Below are positions 18,241-27,967 of a stretch of 64,000 nucleotides of DNA, one piece after another (position 1 is the stretch's first letter; each line of letters starts with the position of its first letter). Made by a program: the position numbers and the translations under genes. Source of the DNA: Microthrixaceae bacterium (GTDB lineage Bacteria; Actinomycetota; Acidimicrobiia; Acidimicrobiales; Microtrichaceae); contig JAOSKI010000012.1 of NCBI GenBank assembly GCA_027493675.1, positions 186,001 through 250,000 of the forward strand, given 5' to 3'. The notes under the pieces were generated by a model. That model did not search any database. It saw only the letters and a list, made by a program, of their open reading frames with translations, and was not told the origin of the DNA.

Positions 18241-19455
18241 CTACAGGTCCCGCAGAACGCAGCGGGTCCCGCTGTAGATGCTCGGCATGCACTTGTTGCA
18301 GTGGGTGCACAGGCCTTCCTCGTCTCCCTTGGCGAAGCGGGCCAGGAGCTCGGGATCCCGGAGCAGGGCCCGACCCATCGCTACGGCCTCGAACCCCTCG
18401 GCGACGGCCTGCTCGATGGTGTCGGCCCTGTTGATGCCCCCCAGGAGGATCAACGGCATGTCGAGGGCCTCACGGAACTGCCGGGCGGGAGCCCTCATGT
18501 AGGCCTCGGTGAAGGGGTACTCCTTCAGGAACACCCCACCGGCCACCTTGAAACCGGGGCGAAGGACCTTGGGGACGGCGATCGACATCTCGTCGAGGGG
18601 CACCTCGCCGCGGAACAGGTACATGGGGTTCTGCAACGAGCTGCCGCAGGTGAGCTCGATGGCGTCCAGGTGCCCATCGGCCTCCAGCAGCCGCGCGGTG
18701 CGGATCGAGTCCTGCAACCAGAGGCCACCACGGGCGCCGTCGTCCATGTTGAGCTTGGCGGTCACACCCACTTCCGGTTTGACCGATTCGCGCACTGCAC
18801 GGGTGATCTCACGTGCGAACCGCGCCCGGGCTTCGACCGAGCCTCCCCAGCGGTCAGTCCGCTTGTTGAGCTTGGGGCTCAGGAACTCCGACACCAGGTA
18901 TCCGTGGCCGAAGTGGAGCTCCAGCGAATCGAACCCGGCGTCGGCCAACAGGCCCGACCCCGTCGCGAAGTCGTCGATGATCGAGATGATCTCGGCATCC
19001 TCGAGACCCCTGGTGCGCTGCATGGCGAGCGGGGAGAAGAACGGCGAGGGTGACATGGCCTTCACCCCGATCCCGGCTGCAACTGCGCCGGCATGACCCA
19101 GCTGTGCCGCGACCATCGCACCCTCGGCGTGCACCGCGTCGGCGAGTCTGCGAAGTCCCGGGACGGCTTCAGGGGTCAGGATCAACTCACCCGGGGCTCC
19201 GCGTGCGTCCCGGCTCACCGCGCAGAACGCGAGGGTGGTCATCGCCACACCTCCCGCGGCCACCTCGCGGTGGAACTCGACCAGCGAATCGGAGACGCCG
19301 TTGCGCTCGCAGCGGCCTTCGAAGGTGGCTGCCTTGATCACACGATTGCGGAGCTTGAGCGGTCCCAAGCGGACCGGTGTCGCCCAGGCCTGCGGTCGGC
19401 CCGATGTCGTAGCGTCGGGGTTGTCCGTCCCGTCGTCGATCGTGGAGTCGGCCAT
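18241..19455 (-). CDS. NADH:flavin oxidoreductase, Old Yellow Enzyme family
   Basis: An intact 404-residue TIM-barrel flavoprotein. LGPLKLRNRVIKAATFEGR is the N-terminal FMN-binding strand, MVAAQLGHAG the family QLxHxG motif, and ELHFGHGYLVSEFLSP the substrate-side motif (HxxHGYL type). LLGGINRAD and AMGRALLRDPEL close the FMN site. CTHCNKCMPSIYSGTRC near the C-terminus is a Cys cluster as in 2,4-dienoyl-CoA reductase-like members, which may hold an Fe-S cluster. The ATG at 19455 fits the family length; an ATG at 19491 is also open. It probably reduces activated C=C bonds of an unknown substrate. Confidence 0.87.
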   Translation of the reverse strand: MADSTIDDGTDNPDATTSGRPQAWATPVRLGPLKLRNRVIKAATFEGRCERNGVSDSLVEFHREVAAGGVAMTTLAFCAVSRDARGAPGELILTPEAVPGLRRLADAVHAEGAMVAAQLGHAGAVAAGIGVKAMSPSPFFSPLAMQRTRGLEDAEIISIIDDFATGSGLLADAGFDSLELHFGHGYLVSEFLSPKLNKRTDRWGGSVEARARFAREITRAVRESVKPEVGVTAKLNMDDGARGGLWLQDSIRTARLLEADGHLDAIELTCGSSLQNPMYLFRGEVPLDEMSIAVPKVLRPGFKVAGGVFLKEYPFTEAYMRAPARQFREALDMPLILLGGINRADTIEQAVAEGFEAVAMGRALLRDPELLARFAKGDEEGLCTHCNKCMPSIYSGTRCVLRDL

Positions 19456-19569
19456 GAGGCGAGCATGCCACAACGGATGGCTCACGGCCATCGCCCACAG
19501 GAAGAAGTAGTCTCGCCGCGTGATCGGCGAGCACAGTCCACCAGGCCGGCCGCGGTTGATGGTGGGCTG

Positions 19570-20172
19570 ATGCGAGTGGTCTCCGGCAGTGCGCGTGGGC
19601 TGAGGTTGCTGGCGCCTCCCGGTACCTCGGTGCGCCCCACAGCCGACCGGGTACGCGAAGCGGTGTTCAACTCACTCGGATCCCTGGGTGCGGTGCAGGG
19701 GGCCTCGGTGCTGGACGTGTTCGCCGGGTCCGGCGCCTTGGGCATCGAGGCGCTGTCGCGGGGGGCGAAGCACTGCATCTTCTGCGAAGTCGACCCCGGC
19801 GCCGTCAGGGTCCTGAGGGAGAACCTGTGGCACACCCGGACCGACGGGTCGGCCGACGTCGTGGTCGGTGACACGATGGCCCTGTTGTCGAATGAGGGGC
19901 TTCGTGGATCCGTCGCGGTGGATCTCGTGCTCGCAGATCCGCCGTATGCCTTCGAGCGTTGGGGTGAGCTGTTGGATCTGCTCGAACCCACCGGTGCGCA
20001 GCTCGTGGTGGCGGAGTCGGATCGGCCCATCGAGGCGACTCCGCGGTGGCGGGAGGTGAGGCAGCGCGCCTACGGCGGTACGATCGTTACGATCCTCGAA
20101 CGATCATGTGGTCTCGATCCCAAGACTCGCCACCACAAGGACCCACATCCCAGCCAGGAGCACCAACCGTGA
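19570..20172 (+). CDS. rsmD: 16S rRNA (guanine(966)-N(2))-methyltransferase RsmD
   Basis: An intact 200-residue protein that methylates G966 of 16S rRNA during 30S assembly. MRVVSGSARGLRLLAPPG is the usual N-terminus. VLDVFAGSGALGIEALSRG is the SAM-binding motif I and LVLADPPYA the catalytic (N/D)PPY motif. The ATG at 19570 overlaps a preceding TGA (CTGATG). Its stop overlaps the coaD start (GTGA), which is the standard rsmD-coaD pairing. Confidence 0.95.
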   Translation: MRVVSGSARGLRLLAPPGTSVRPTADRVREAVFNSLGSLGAVQGASVLDVFAGSGALGIEALSRGAKHCIFCEVDPGAVRVLRENLWHTRTDGSADVVVGDTMALLSNEGLRGSVAVDLVLADPPYAFERWGELLDLLEPTGAQLVVAESDRPIEATPRWREVRQRAYGGTIVTILERSCGLDPKTRHHKDPHPSQEHQP

Positions 20173-20650
20173 CAATTGCGCTCTATCCCGGATCGTTCGA
20201 CCCGATCCACAACGGTCACGTGGAGATCGTCGAGACGTCATCGCGCCTGTTCGACAACGTCGTGGTGGCCGCGATGCGAAACCCTCAGAAGGGCGAACCG
20301 CTGTTCACCCTCGACGAGCGCGAGGATCTGATCGCGCAGTCCTCGGTCATCTCGACAACGTGACGGTCACGATGTTCTCCTCGCTCGTGGTGGACCTGGC
20401 TCGCGAGGTCGGCGCGGACTTCATCGTGAAGGGCCTTCGAGCAGTGTCGGATTTCGAGTCCGAGCTCCAGATGGCGCAGATGAACAAGAACATCTCGGGG
20501 GTCGACACGTTGTTCGTCCCATCCGCCTCCGGGAACTCGTTCCTGGCGTCCAAGCTCATCCGAGAGGTGGCACGGTTCGGTGGCTCGGTTGATGGGATGG
20601 TCCCCGACTGCGTGTCGCTGCGGCTGGCCGAACGTTACGGTCCACGATGA
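20169..20650 (+). CDS. coaD: Phosphopantetheine adenylyltransferase, frameshifted
   Basis: About 160 codons, the normal CoaD length. It makes dephospho-CoA from ATP and 4'-phosphopantetheine. IALYPGSFDPIHNGHVEIV holds the (T/H)xGH nucleotidyltransferase motif. A frame break near 20345 separates it from NVTVTMFSSLVVDLAREVGA, KGLRAVSDFESELQMAQMN and SKLIREVARFGG, all in the usual order. The GTG start overlaps the rsmD stop. The break lies in an otherwise conserved essential gene, so sequence error is likely. Confidence 0.92.
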
Positions 20651-20723
20651 CCACGGAGGTTCTCGTCGTGCTCCTTTCCGATTGCCACGACAGCCGCCTT
20701 CCCAGGGCGCAGACTGGTGAACG

Positions 20724-21374
20724 ATGAACGCAACACCCCAAGACCCCGACACCCGTGGAGCCCAACGGCGGACAGCCGGCGGTGAGCAGGGTCGCTCTGG
20801 AGGGCGCACCGAAGGTGCCCGGAAGGTCGACGTGGACACCCTTCTGCGCCGTGCCGTCGACATGATCGAGGCCGCACTGGGCATCCCGATGTCGGCCTCG
20901 GTGCGTGTGAACCGTGACGACCTGCTCGACCTGCTCGACGAGGCGATCGCCGCCCTCCCCGACGAGCTTCGCGCAGCACGGTGGTTGCTCAAGGAACGCG
21001 ACGAGTACCTGGCGCGCACTCGACGGGAGGCCGAGGAACTGATCGCCGAGGCGCGCACACAGGTGGCACACATGGTGCAGAAGGCCGAGGTGGTCAAGGC
21101 CGCCGAACAGCGGGCGCGGCACGTCAACGAGGAGGCCGAGGCCAATGCGCGTCGCATGCGCCGGGAGGCGGAGGACTTCTGCGACCAGCGACTGGCGAGC
21201 TTCGAGAACGTGTTGGCGAAGGTCCAGCGCTCGGTCGCGGTGGGTCGGCAACGGCTTGCGGCGCCGACGATCGAGGAATCGGAGCTCAGCGGGTTCGATG
21301 ATGGTGACGAGCCACTGCCCGGTGGGCGAGACGACGAGCCCGGCGGGTCTGTGCCTTTCGACCAGGAACGATGA
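20724..21374 (+). CDS. Coiled-coil protein, DivIVA/ATP-synthase-b-like
   Basis: A 216-residue protein with a disordered Gly/Arg-rich N-terminus, then a short helical part (VDTLLRRAVDMIEAALGIPM), and from about residue 75 a long charged helix (LLKERDEYLARTRREAEELI and AEANARRMRREAEDF) predicted as coiled coil. No membrane segment is seen. Proteins of this type often lie between coaD and the DUF177 gene in Actinobacteria and are annotated as DivIVA-like or ATP synthase F0 subunit B-like; a role in polar growth or division is possible. Its stop overlaps the next ATG (ATGA). Confidence 0.65.
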   Translation: MNATPQDPDTRGAQRRTAGGEQGRSGGRTEGARKVDVDTLLRRAVDMIEAALGIPMSASVRVNRDDLLDLLDEAIAALPDELRAARWLLKERDEYLARTRREAEELIAEARTQVAHMVQKAEVVKAAEQRARHVNEEAEANARRMRREAEDFCDQRLASFENVLAKVQRSVAVGRQRLAAPTIEESELSGFDDGDEPLPGGRDDEPGGSVPFDQER

Positions 21375-21990
21375 TTGCTCCAGCGGACCCGACGGTGGGT
21401 GACATCGCCGGCCTGCGATTCAAGGTGACCGACCTTCGCCGTGCACCCGGTTCACGCAGCAGCGAGCGTCGGATGGTGGATCCGTACACACCCGGGAGAT
21501 CCACCGGCCTGTCCGTCGGAGAAGTCAGCGTGGCATCGGCTCCGGTGACCGTGGACGTCGACATGGAGTCGATCAACGACGGCGTACGGGTGAGCGCTAC
21601 GGTCACATACGCCTGGGAGGGCGCCTGTCGGCGTTGCCTCGGTGTTGCGAAGGGGAGCGCCACGAGCGAGATCCTGGAGCTGTTCGTGGACGATCCGGCA
21701 TCCTACGAAGGCTCCGAAGGGGGTCTCTCAACGGAACGCGGTTCCGACGAGGCGGACGGGGATGCACGCCCGTTGGTCAACGGCTGGGTGGACCTGTCCG
21801 AGTCGGTCCGTGACGCACTGCTTCTCGGATTGCCGCTGGCGCCGTTGTGCTCCGATGACTGCGCCGGTCCGTCGCCGCAGGACTTCCCCGTCGAGGTTGG
21901 CCGCGACGAACCGTCCGGGTCGGCGGCGCCTGCCACCGACCCACGGTGGGCCGCCCTCGACGACCTGCGCTTGACCCGGAGGGTACCTGA
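21371..21990 (+). CDS. yceD: DUF177 (YceD-family) protein, C-terminus uncertain
   Basis: The protein precedes rpmF, its conserved partner, in a large-subunit rRNA/L32 context. The body includes DVDMESINDGVRVSATVTY, CRRCLG, and VDLSESVRDALLLGLPLAPL then CSDDC; these Cys pairs are the YceD zinc-type motif. As written the frame runs on to 22246, across the rpmF promoter and most of rpmF, which is unlikely. A one-base error near the end would give stops at 21974 or 21990 just after DPRWAALDDLR, the usual type of ending. The coordinates given here reflect that view. Confidence 0.7.
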
Positions 21991-21999
21991 GGCTACACT
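21971..21999 (+). promoter_or_regulatory. sigma-70-type promoter for rpmF
   Basis: TTGACC (21971-21976) and TACACT (21994-21999) are separated by 17 bases, close to the housekeeping consensus. Transcription would start near 22006 and give a leader of about 70 bases before rpmF. Confidence 0.55.
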
Positions 22000-22077
22000 G
22001 GCGCACCCGGCGGAGGGCCGGTCCCTGTGGGCCGCCTGTCCGAACGCCAACGATCACCGACTCCGACGAGGCTGCAG

Positions 22078-22257
22078 ATGGCCGTTCCCAAGAAGAAGAC
22101 CTCAAAGTCAAAGTCCCGCAGCAGGCGGGCGTCCAACTGGACCCTGGACAGCGGCGCACGCAGCGTCTGCCCGCGGTGCAAGGTGGCCAAGCGCCCACAC
22201 GTGGTGTGCGGCAACTGCGGCTGGTACGGCGGTCGTCAGGCCATAGAGGTCGACTGA
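22078..22257 (+). CDS. rpmF: 50S ribosomal protein L32
   Basis: A 59-residue basic protein starting MAVPKKKTSKSKSRSRRASN, the L32 signature. The zinc-type motif CPRCKVAKRPHVVCGNCGWY is complete with four Cys. The length is as expected. It follows the DUF177 gene, its conserved partner, and precedes acpP. ATG at 22078 is the only sensible start. Confidence 0.96.
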   Translation: MAVPKKKTSKSKSRSRRASNWTLDSGARSVCPRCKVAKRPHVVCGNCGWYGGRQAIEVD

Positions 22258-22294
22258 GGCAACCTGGCTGCACCGACGCGCCGCGCAGAGCCCG

Positions 22295-22316
22295 CTCGAC
22301 GGTTCCCGTCGTCGAG
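22295..22316. terminator. Possible hairpin after rpmF
   Basis: CTCGACG at 22295-22301 pairs with CGTCGAG at 22310-22316 around an eight-base loop. There is no T-run, so this is weak evidence for termination between rpmF and acpP. Confidence 0.3.
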
Positions 22317-22440
22317 GCGACGGGCCGGTGAGCAGCGGGAACCACGCCGGAGTGCTCCGTCGAGTCCCCGGTGCACGTTATGGTGTGCGGGGGAGGCCGT
22401 TGATCGCCCCGGCCGCCTGAGTAGGAGTTGAACTGCAGTC

Positions 22441-22728
22441 ATGCCTGCCGAAACGCATGTGCAACAAGGTCCTATCGATCGTCAGGAGATCCTTCAACTC
22501 GTCCAGGATCGCCTGGCCGACATCCTCGAGATCGATCCCGACGAGATCTCCGAGGCCGATTCCTTCGCCGAGGACCTGCACGCCGACTCTCTCGCACTGA
22601 TCGAACTTGTTGAAGCCCTCGAAGAGGAACTGGGTGAGCGGAGCGTGGGATTCCGCATCGAGGACGAGGACCTCGAGGACCTGAAGACCGTGCGAGATGC
22701 CGTCGACTACGTCATCGCACGGCTCTGA
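22441..22728 (+). CDS. acpP: Acyl carrier protein
   Basis: A 95-residue acidic protein. LHADSLALIELVEALEEELG holds the DSL motif whose Ser carries 4'-phosphopantetheine. LQLVQDRLADILEIDPDEI and TVRDAVDYVI are the usual helices 1 and 4. It is slightly longer than the common 77-80 residues because of a 15-residue N-terminal tail. AGGAG lies about 12 bases before the ATG. It overlaps rnc by 32 bases, a common acpP-rnc arrangement that links fatty-acid synthesis to a conserved operon. Confidence 0.93.
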   Translation: MPAETHVQQGPIDRQEILQLVQDRLADILEIDPDEISEADSFAEDLHADSLALIELVEALEEELGERSVGFRIEDEDLEDLKTVRDAVDYVIARL

Positions 22729-23467
22729 AGCCGAGTCGGATCCGCCCGTCGGACCCTCCGACGCGCTCGGATACCGCTTCGACGACCCGGAGCTTCTCCG
22801 CCTCGCTCTCCGTCACCGTTCCTGGTGCGCCGAGAACGACGGCGTCGAGTCCAACGAACGCCTTGAGTTCCTCGGCGACTCCGTGCTCGGACTGGTCATC
22901 ACCGACTACCTCTACGGGGCCTATCCCGGCGCGCCCGAAGGCGTGTTGGCGCGACGTCGTGCGGAGCTCGTGAGCACCGTGATGCTCGCGGAGGTCGCAC
23001 GTGAGCTGGATCTGGGATCGGCGATCCGCCTGGGCCGCGGCGAGGCGGCGACGGGCGGGCGAGAGAAGGCTTCCATCCTCGCCGACACGCTGGAGGCGCT
23101 CTTCGGAGCGGTCCACCTCGACGGCGGCTTCGACGCCGCGACGGAGGTGATCGTGGCCTTGTTCCGCGAACGGATCAGTGACGTGGCGGCCGATGAGTTC
23201 ACCACCGATCACAAGTCACGCCTGCAGGAGCTTGCCGCACAGCGATACGGGGAGCTCCCCGAGTACGAGCTCGCCGGGTCCGGCCCCGAGCACGCCAAGA
23301 TGTTCACGGCGTCTGTGACGGTCAACGGTTGTGTGCGCGGAACCGGTGAGGGTCGCACGAAGAAGCAAGCTGAACAACACGCCGCGGAGGTCGCGTACGA
23401 CCGACTGGCGGACACCACCGACGGCCGTGAGAGGATCACGGCCCCGAACGGAGACGAAGATGCCTGA
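22697..23467 (+). CDS. rnc: Ribonuclease III
   Basis: An intact 256-residue double-strand-specific endoribonuclease for rRNA and mRNA processing. NERLEFLGDSVLGLVITDYL is the signature with the acidic metal site; ADTLEALFGAVHLDGG holds the second acidic pair. From about residue 175 a double-stranded-RNA-binding domain follows (KSRLQELAAQRYG, then GEGRTKKQAEQHAAEVAYD). The ATG at 22697 lies inside acpP; no later ATG or GTG would keep the N-terminal helix. The stop overlaps the next gene's start. Confidence 0.95.
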   Translation: MPSTTSSHGSEAESDPPVGPSDALGYRFDDPELLRLALRHRSWCAENDGVESNERLEFLGDSVLGLVITDYLYGAYPGAPEGVLARRRAELVSTVMLAEVARELDLGSAIRLGRGEAATGGREKASILADTLEALFGAVHLDGGFDAATEVIVALFRERISDVAADEFTTDHKSRLQELAAQRYGELPEYELAGSGPEHAKMFTASVTVNGCVRGTGEGRTKKQAEQHAAEVAYDRLADTTDGRERITAPNGDEDA

Positions 23468-24294
23468 GCTGCCCGAGATCGAACTGCTGAGACGGGATCT
23501 CGAGCGCGAAGTGGGGGATCGCAAGATCCGCTCCGTGGAGGTCCCGGTGGCGAGCGTGCTCAAGGGCATCACACGAAAGGCTCTTTCCGCTGAGATGGAG
23601 GGGTTCCAAGGGCTCGGGGTGCTGCGACACGGCATGTTGCTGGGAATCACCTACGACAAGGCCAACGAGCTGGTGGTCTCGCTCGGCGAAGGATCCCGCC
23701 TCGCTCGAAACAAGGAGAAGGACCCTCTGGAGAAGGGGACCGCCCTGATCATCACCTTCACCCAGGGCGGCCAGTTGCGTCTGATCGACCCCCGACAGGA
23801 AGGCGACCGTCGAGTGGATCCCGATCGGCGACCTGCACGAAGTGCATCCCGAACTGGCGGAGCTCGGACTCGATCCGGTGGACGAACCGATCTCCTGGGC
23901 GGTGTTCGGCGAGGCCCTGCTGCGGCGTACCGGCAAGCTCAAGGGCATCCTCATGGACGACACCTTCCTGGTGGGCATGGGGCCGATCTACTCCGACGAG
24001 GTGCTCTTCCATGCGGGCCTTCGGTACGACCGCACGCCGGCCAGCCTCGCCACAGCGGAGATCCGGCGCCTCTACCGGGCGGTGGTGGAGACCATGCACG
24101 ACGCCGTGAAGTACGGCGGAACGAGCCTCGACGACAACGGATGGGTCGGGCTCAACGGCGAACCTAGTGGATACCAGGACCACCTGGCGGTCTACGGGCG
24201 GGCCGGAGAGATGAGCCCGCGGGCGAGGGGTCCGATCGTAAAGGCACGATACGGGAACCTGACCACATACTTCTGCGAACAGACCCAGGTCTGA
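23460..24294 (+). CDS. Fpg/Nei-family DNA glycosylase homologue lacking zinc ligands, frameshifted
   Basis: About 278 codons with one frame break near 23803. The N-terminus MPELPEIE keeps the catalytic Pro2 and Glu3 of formamidopyrimidine-DNA glycosylase. The H2TH region (GILMDDTFLVGMGPIYSDEV) is recognisable. Two features differ from MutM. The lysine of the RRGKYL loop is Met (RHGMLLGI). The four-Cys zinc finger is replaced by SPRARGPIVKARY and TTYFCEQTQ, with only one Cys left. It may be a zinc-less relative with a different lesion preference or a non-catalytic role. Its position between rnc and smc is the normal mutM site. The start overlaps the rnc stop. Confidence 0.8.
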
Positions 24295-24303
24295 GGCGGC
24301 ACC

Positions 24304-27300
24304 GTGTTCCTCAAGAACCTCCAGATCAAGGGATTCAAGTCGTTCGCCGATGCGGCGGACCTCGAACTGGAACCCGGCGTGACCGTGGTCGTGGGCCCGA
24401 ACGGCTCAGGGAAGTCGAACGTCGTGGATGCCATCGGTTGGGTGCTCGGAGCGCAGGCTCCCTCTGCTGTGAGGAGCCAGAAGATGGACGACGTGATCTT
24501 CGCGGGCACCCAGAAGCGCCCTGCACTGGGTCGCCGAGGTGTCGCTCACGATCGACAACAGCGCCGGGATCCTCCCGATCGACTTCACCGAGGTGACGAT
24601 AAGCCGCCTGTTGTTCCGCAACGGCGACAGCGAGTACTCCATCAACGGAGCCCCTGCCCGTCTGCTCGACATCCAGGAGCTGCTCAGCGACAGCGGGGTC
24701 GGGCGACAGCAGCATGTCATCGTCTCCCAGGGGAACATCGACGGTGTGCTGAACGCGCGCCCGGAGGATCGCCGGCTCATCATCGAGGAGGCGGCCGGGG
24801 TGCTGAAGTACCGGCGACGCAAGGAGCGTTCCGAGCGGCGGCTGGCCTCGACCGAAGCCAACCTCACCCGCATCACCGATCTGCTGCGCGAGGTGCGTCG
24901 TCAACTCAAGCCGCTCGAGCGCCAAGCGGATGCGGCTCGGCGACACGGCGATCTCGTGGCGGAGCTCAAGGCCCTTCGCCGCTTCCTGTCGGGCCGTGAG
25001 ATCGCCGGGTTGCGCACTCGGTTGACGGCATCGGCTTCCACGCAGAACGAGTTGCGCGCAACCGGCGACCGTGTGCGGGCGGCGCTTGCGGACCTCGACG
25101 CCAGGGTCACCTCGCCGAGGCCGAACTGGGTTCCCTGGGGGCGATCGACCTGGGTGACACCCTGATGCGCTACGAAACGCTGCGGGAGCGAGGTGCCGGC
25201 CAGGTCGCGGTGCTGAGCGAGCGGCGCCGCTCGATCCAGGCCGCCCTGGATGCGACGGTGGATGCAGCCGTGGTGGCCTCCATGGAGTCCGAGTCCAGCC
25301 GGCTGAGAGCAGAGTCGGAGCAGATCGCCGCCGAGCTGGCCTCGATCGCGACGACGTCGCAGGAACTGGATGCGAGCGAGGACGCGCTCGCTCAGCGTTG
25401 GGCAGCGTTCGAACTGGAGTGGGGTGAGGGTGGCGGCGCCGAGCGGCGAGGCGGCCGTCGTGCGCAACGAGTTGGCTGCAGTTCGCAGCGCGAACGAGCG
25501 AACCGAGGGTGACCGCGCTCGGCTCACACGGCGCAGTGAGGTGCTGGCCGAACGCCTCACGAGGCTGCGCACCGAGTTGGAGTCGGCCGAGCAGTCCGGC
25601 AAGAGGGGCGGAAGCGGCCCGCACGCGGCTTTCCGGCGAGGTCGAGGCATCCGCTGGCGGCCTCGCCCGGGCCGAGGCCGAACTTGAGCGGTGTGAGGCA
25701 GCGCAGAGGCTGGCCGAGGCCGACCGGTCGGCGTGGGCGGCCAGGGCGGAGGCCCTCTCACTGGCGCTCCAGGACGCCCACCAGCGTGCCGGAACCGACC
25801 ACCTCAACGACCTCAACGGGGTGTTGGGGGCGCTGGTGGACCTGGTGGAGGTCGACCGTGGTTGGGAGGAGGCCTTCGAGGCGGCCGCAGCGGATGCACT
25901 CGGCGCGGTCGTTGTGGCGGACATAGCGGCTGCACGCTCGGCGCTGGCCTCCCTGGTGGAGGGCGACCACAACGGAGCAGTGCTGGCCCTCGGGACTCCG
26001 GTGCCGGGAACCGATGCAGCACGGTCGCCGCTTGGCGCCGAGGCAGCACGGTCGCCGCTTGGCGCCGAGGCAGCAGGTCGCCGCTTGGCGCCGAGGCGGC
26101 ACGGTCGTTGCCTGGCACCGAGGCTGTGCGCGGCCATGTGCGCTGTGGGCCCCATGTCGCCGACCGCGCCGGCGTGGACCGGCTTCTGGACCGGCTGTTG
26201 GACGGGGCCGTGGTGGTGTCCGGGGGCTGGCAGGATGCGGCGGATGTGCACCTCGCCCACCCTGATCGAGTCGTGGTGACTGCGGATGGACATCGCTTTG
26301 CATGGAGTGGCTGGCGCCTGGGCGCCGCTGGATCGGGCGCAACCGGCGCCGCGCTCGAGGAGGCGACCGAGGCTGCCGCCCAGGCCGTCACGGTGGCCTT
26401 GTCAGCCAAGGCCGCATCTAGTGCGGCGCGAGAGGCGGTGGTGCGAGCCCGTGACGAACAGAGCGCGTCGCTCCGCGAACGTGATGCCAACGAGTCGGTG
26501 CTCACACGCAGCGGCGACGCGACCGAAGCGCCTCAGGGGCGACGTCGACGAGTCATCCACGGAGGCGGCAGGCATCGAGGCTCTCTTGGCCGAGATCGAC
26601 CAGCGCCACAGCGTGGAGCTGGCGCGCATAGCGGAGCTCGAAGCCGAGTTGCCACGCTTGGATGCCGAGGAGGCAGAGCTGTCCGAGAAGGCCCGTGAGA
26701 TGTCCGAGGCCCGTGAGGTCCTGGAGTCCGCCACGGCTGCAATCCGTTCGCAGCGCACCGACACCCATGTCCGCAGAGGCCGCTGTGGCTGAGCGCAATC
26801 GCTACGTCAGAGATCGCCTGGAGCACCTCGAGGGGGCGCCTGAGCGCAATGGCGACCGAGGCTACCGAGGCCGCCGAACGTAGGATCCTGCTCGAGGCCC
26901 GAGCGGAGGCAGTGGATCGACTCCAACGGTTCGTGGAGCTCCGCATGTCTACGATCGAGTCGACGCTGGCAGAGCAGCGGGCACAGCGCCGTGCCCAGTC
27001 CGAGGCTGCACGTGCCGCGGCTGCACGACTGGAGCAGTTGCGCGCTCAACGCTCCGAGTACGAAAAGGACCTCGAGGAGAACCGGGCGTTGCTGGGCAGG
27101 GCCGAGGTAGCAGAGGCCGAGATCCGGACCCGCCTGGACGCCGCGATGGTGACGCTCCGCACCGAGTTGGACGTCGAGCCGGAGGTCGCCGAGGCAGCGG
27201 AATGCCCGGATCTTCCCGAAGGGGTCACGGCGACTGAGCGCGCCCGGGAGCTGCAACGCGAGTTGCGGGCGATGGGGCCGATCAACCCGCTCGCGCTCCA

Positions 27301-27883
27301 GGAACACGAGGAGCTCTCGCAGCGTCACGACTTCCTCGAAGGCCAACTCCACGACGTGCGCCAGTCACGCCGGGAGCTCTCGAAGGTGATCAAGGCGGTC
27401 AACGAGGAGATCGTGAAGGTGTTCGCGGCCGCTTTCGCCGACGTGAGCGAGAACTTCACCCACCTGTTCGAGACCCTCTTTCCGGGCGGGTCCGGCAGCC
27501 TGCGCCTGACCGATCCGTCGGATCTCCTCAACACCGGCATCGAGATCGACGCCAAGCCGTCGGGGAAGAACGTCAAGAAGCTGTCGCTGCTCTCGGGTGG
27601 AGAGCGTTCGCTGACAGCCCTGGCGTACCTGTTCGCGGTGTTCCGCTCACGACCGTCGCCCTTCTACGTCATGGACGAGGTGGAGGCTGCGCTCGACGAC
27701 GTCAACCTGCACCGGTTCCTGGACCTGGTCCAGGAGTTCCGCTCCTCGGCGCAGCTGATGATCGTCAGCCATCAGAAGCGGACCATGGAGGCAGCCGACG
27801 TGCTCTACGGCGTCTCGATGGAACCCGGCGGCTCCTCGAAGGTGGTGACGGAGCGGGCGTCGGAAGTGGTGGACGTGCGCTGA
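24304..27883 (+). CDS. smc: Chromosome segregation protein SMC, multiply frameshifted
   Basis: About 1193 codons in total, the normal SMC length, although the reading frame changes about eight times (near 24530, 25115, 25440, 25600, 26080, 26520, 26770, 26840). The N-terminal head has [15 protein letters not shown] and Walker [16 protein letters not shown]. Two long coiled coils flank a hinge ([15 protein letters not shown] to about 26330). The C-terminal head has the ABC signature [19 protein letters not shown] and Walker [17 protein letters not shown] dimers compact and align the chromosome with ScpA/B. It starts with GTG at 24304. The hinge contains a 27-bp repeat listed separately. Confidence 0.93.
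26016..26122 (+). repeat. Four 27-bp tandem units inside the SMC hinge
   Basis: The unit GCAGCACGGTCGCCGCTTGG plus CGCCGAG starts at 26016, 26043, 26070 and 26096. The third copy lacks one C (26 bases) and the fourth is diverged. In frame it encodes the nine-residue AARSPLGAE repeat. The missing base coincides with a reading-frame break. Confidence 0.85.
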
Positions 27884-27967
27884 CGGCGGGCACGAGAGCC
27901 TGCGGCGCACCTGCTGGTGTCGTCGGTTCCGGCGGTCACCGCGGACGCGACGGGCGCAGGCCGGTGT

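Noticed and set aside
19521..19571. A 16-codon frame (GTG at 19521) ending on the rsmD start
   Set aside because: Too short to support and without similarity; the TGATG overlap alone is not sufficient evidence.
21975..22246. The open extension of the DUF177 frame through rpmF
   Set aside because: It runs over a good promoter and most of L32 in another frame; a one-base error near 21960 is a simpler reading.
24335..26293. A 652-codon minus-strand frame opposite smc
   Set aside because: Low-complexity Ala/Arg/Ser content and full antisense overlap with SMC motifs; a compositional shadow.
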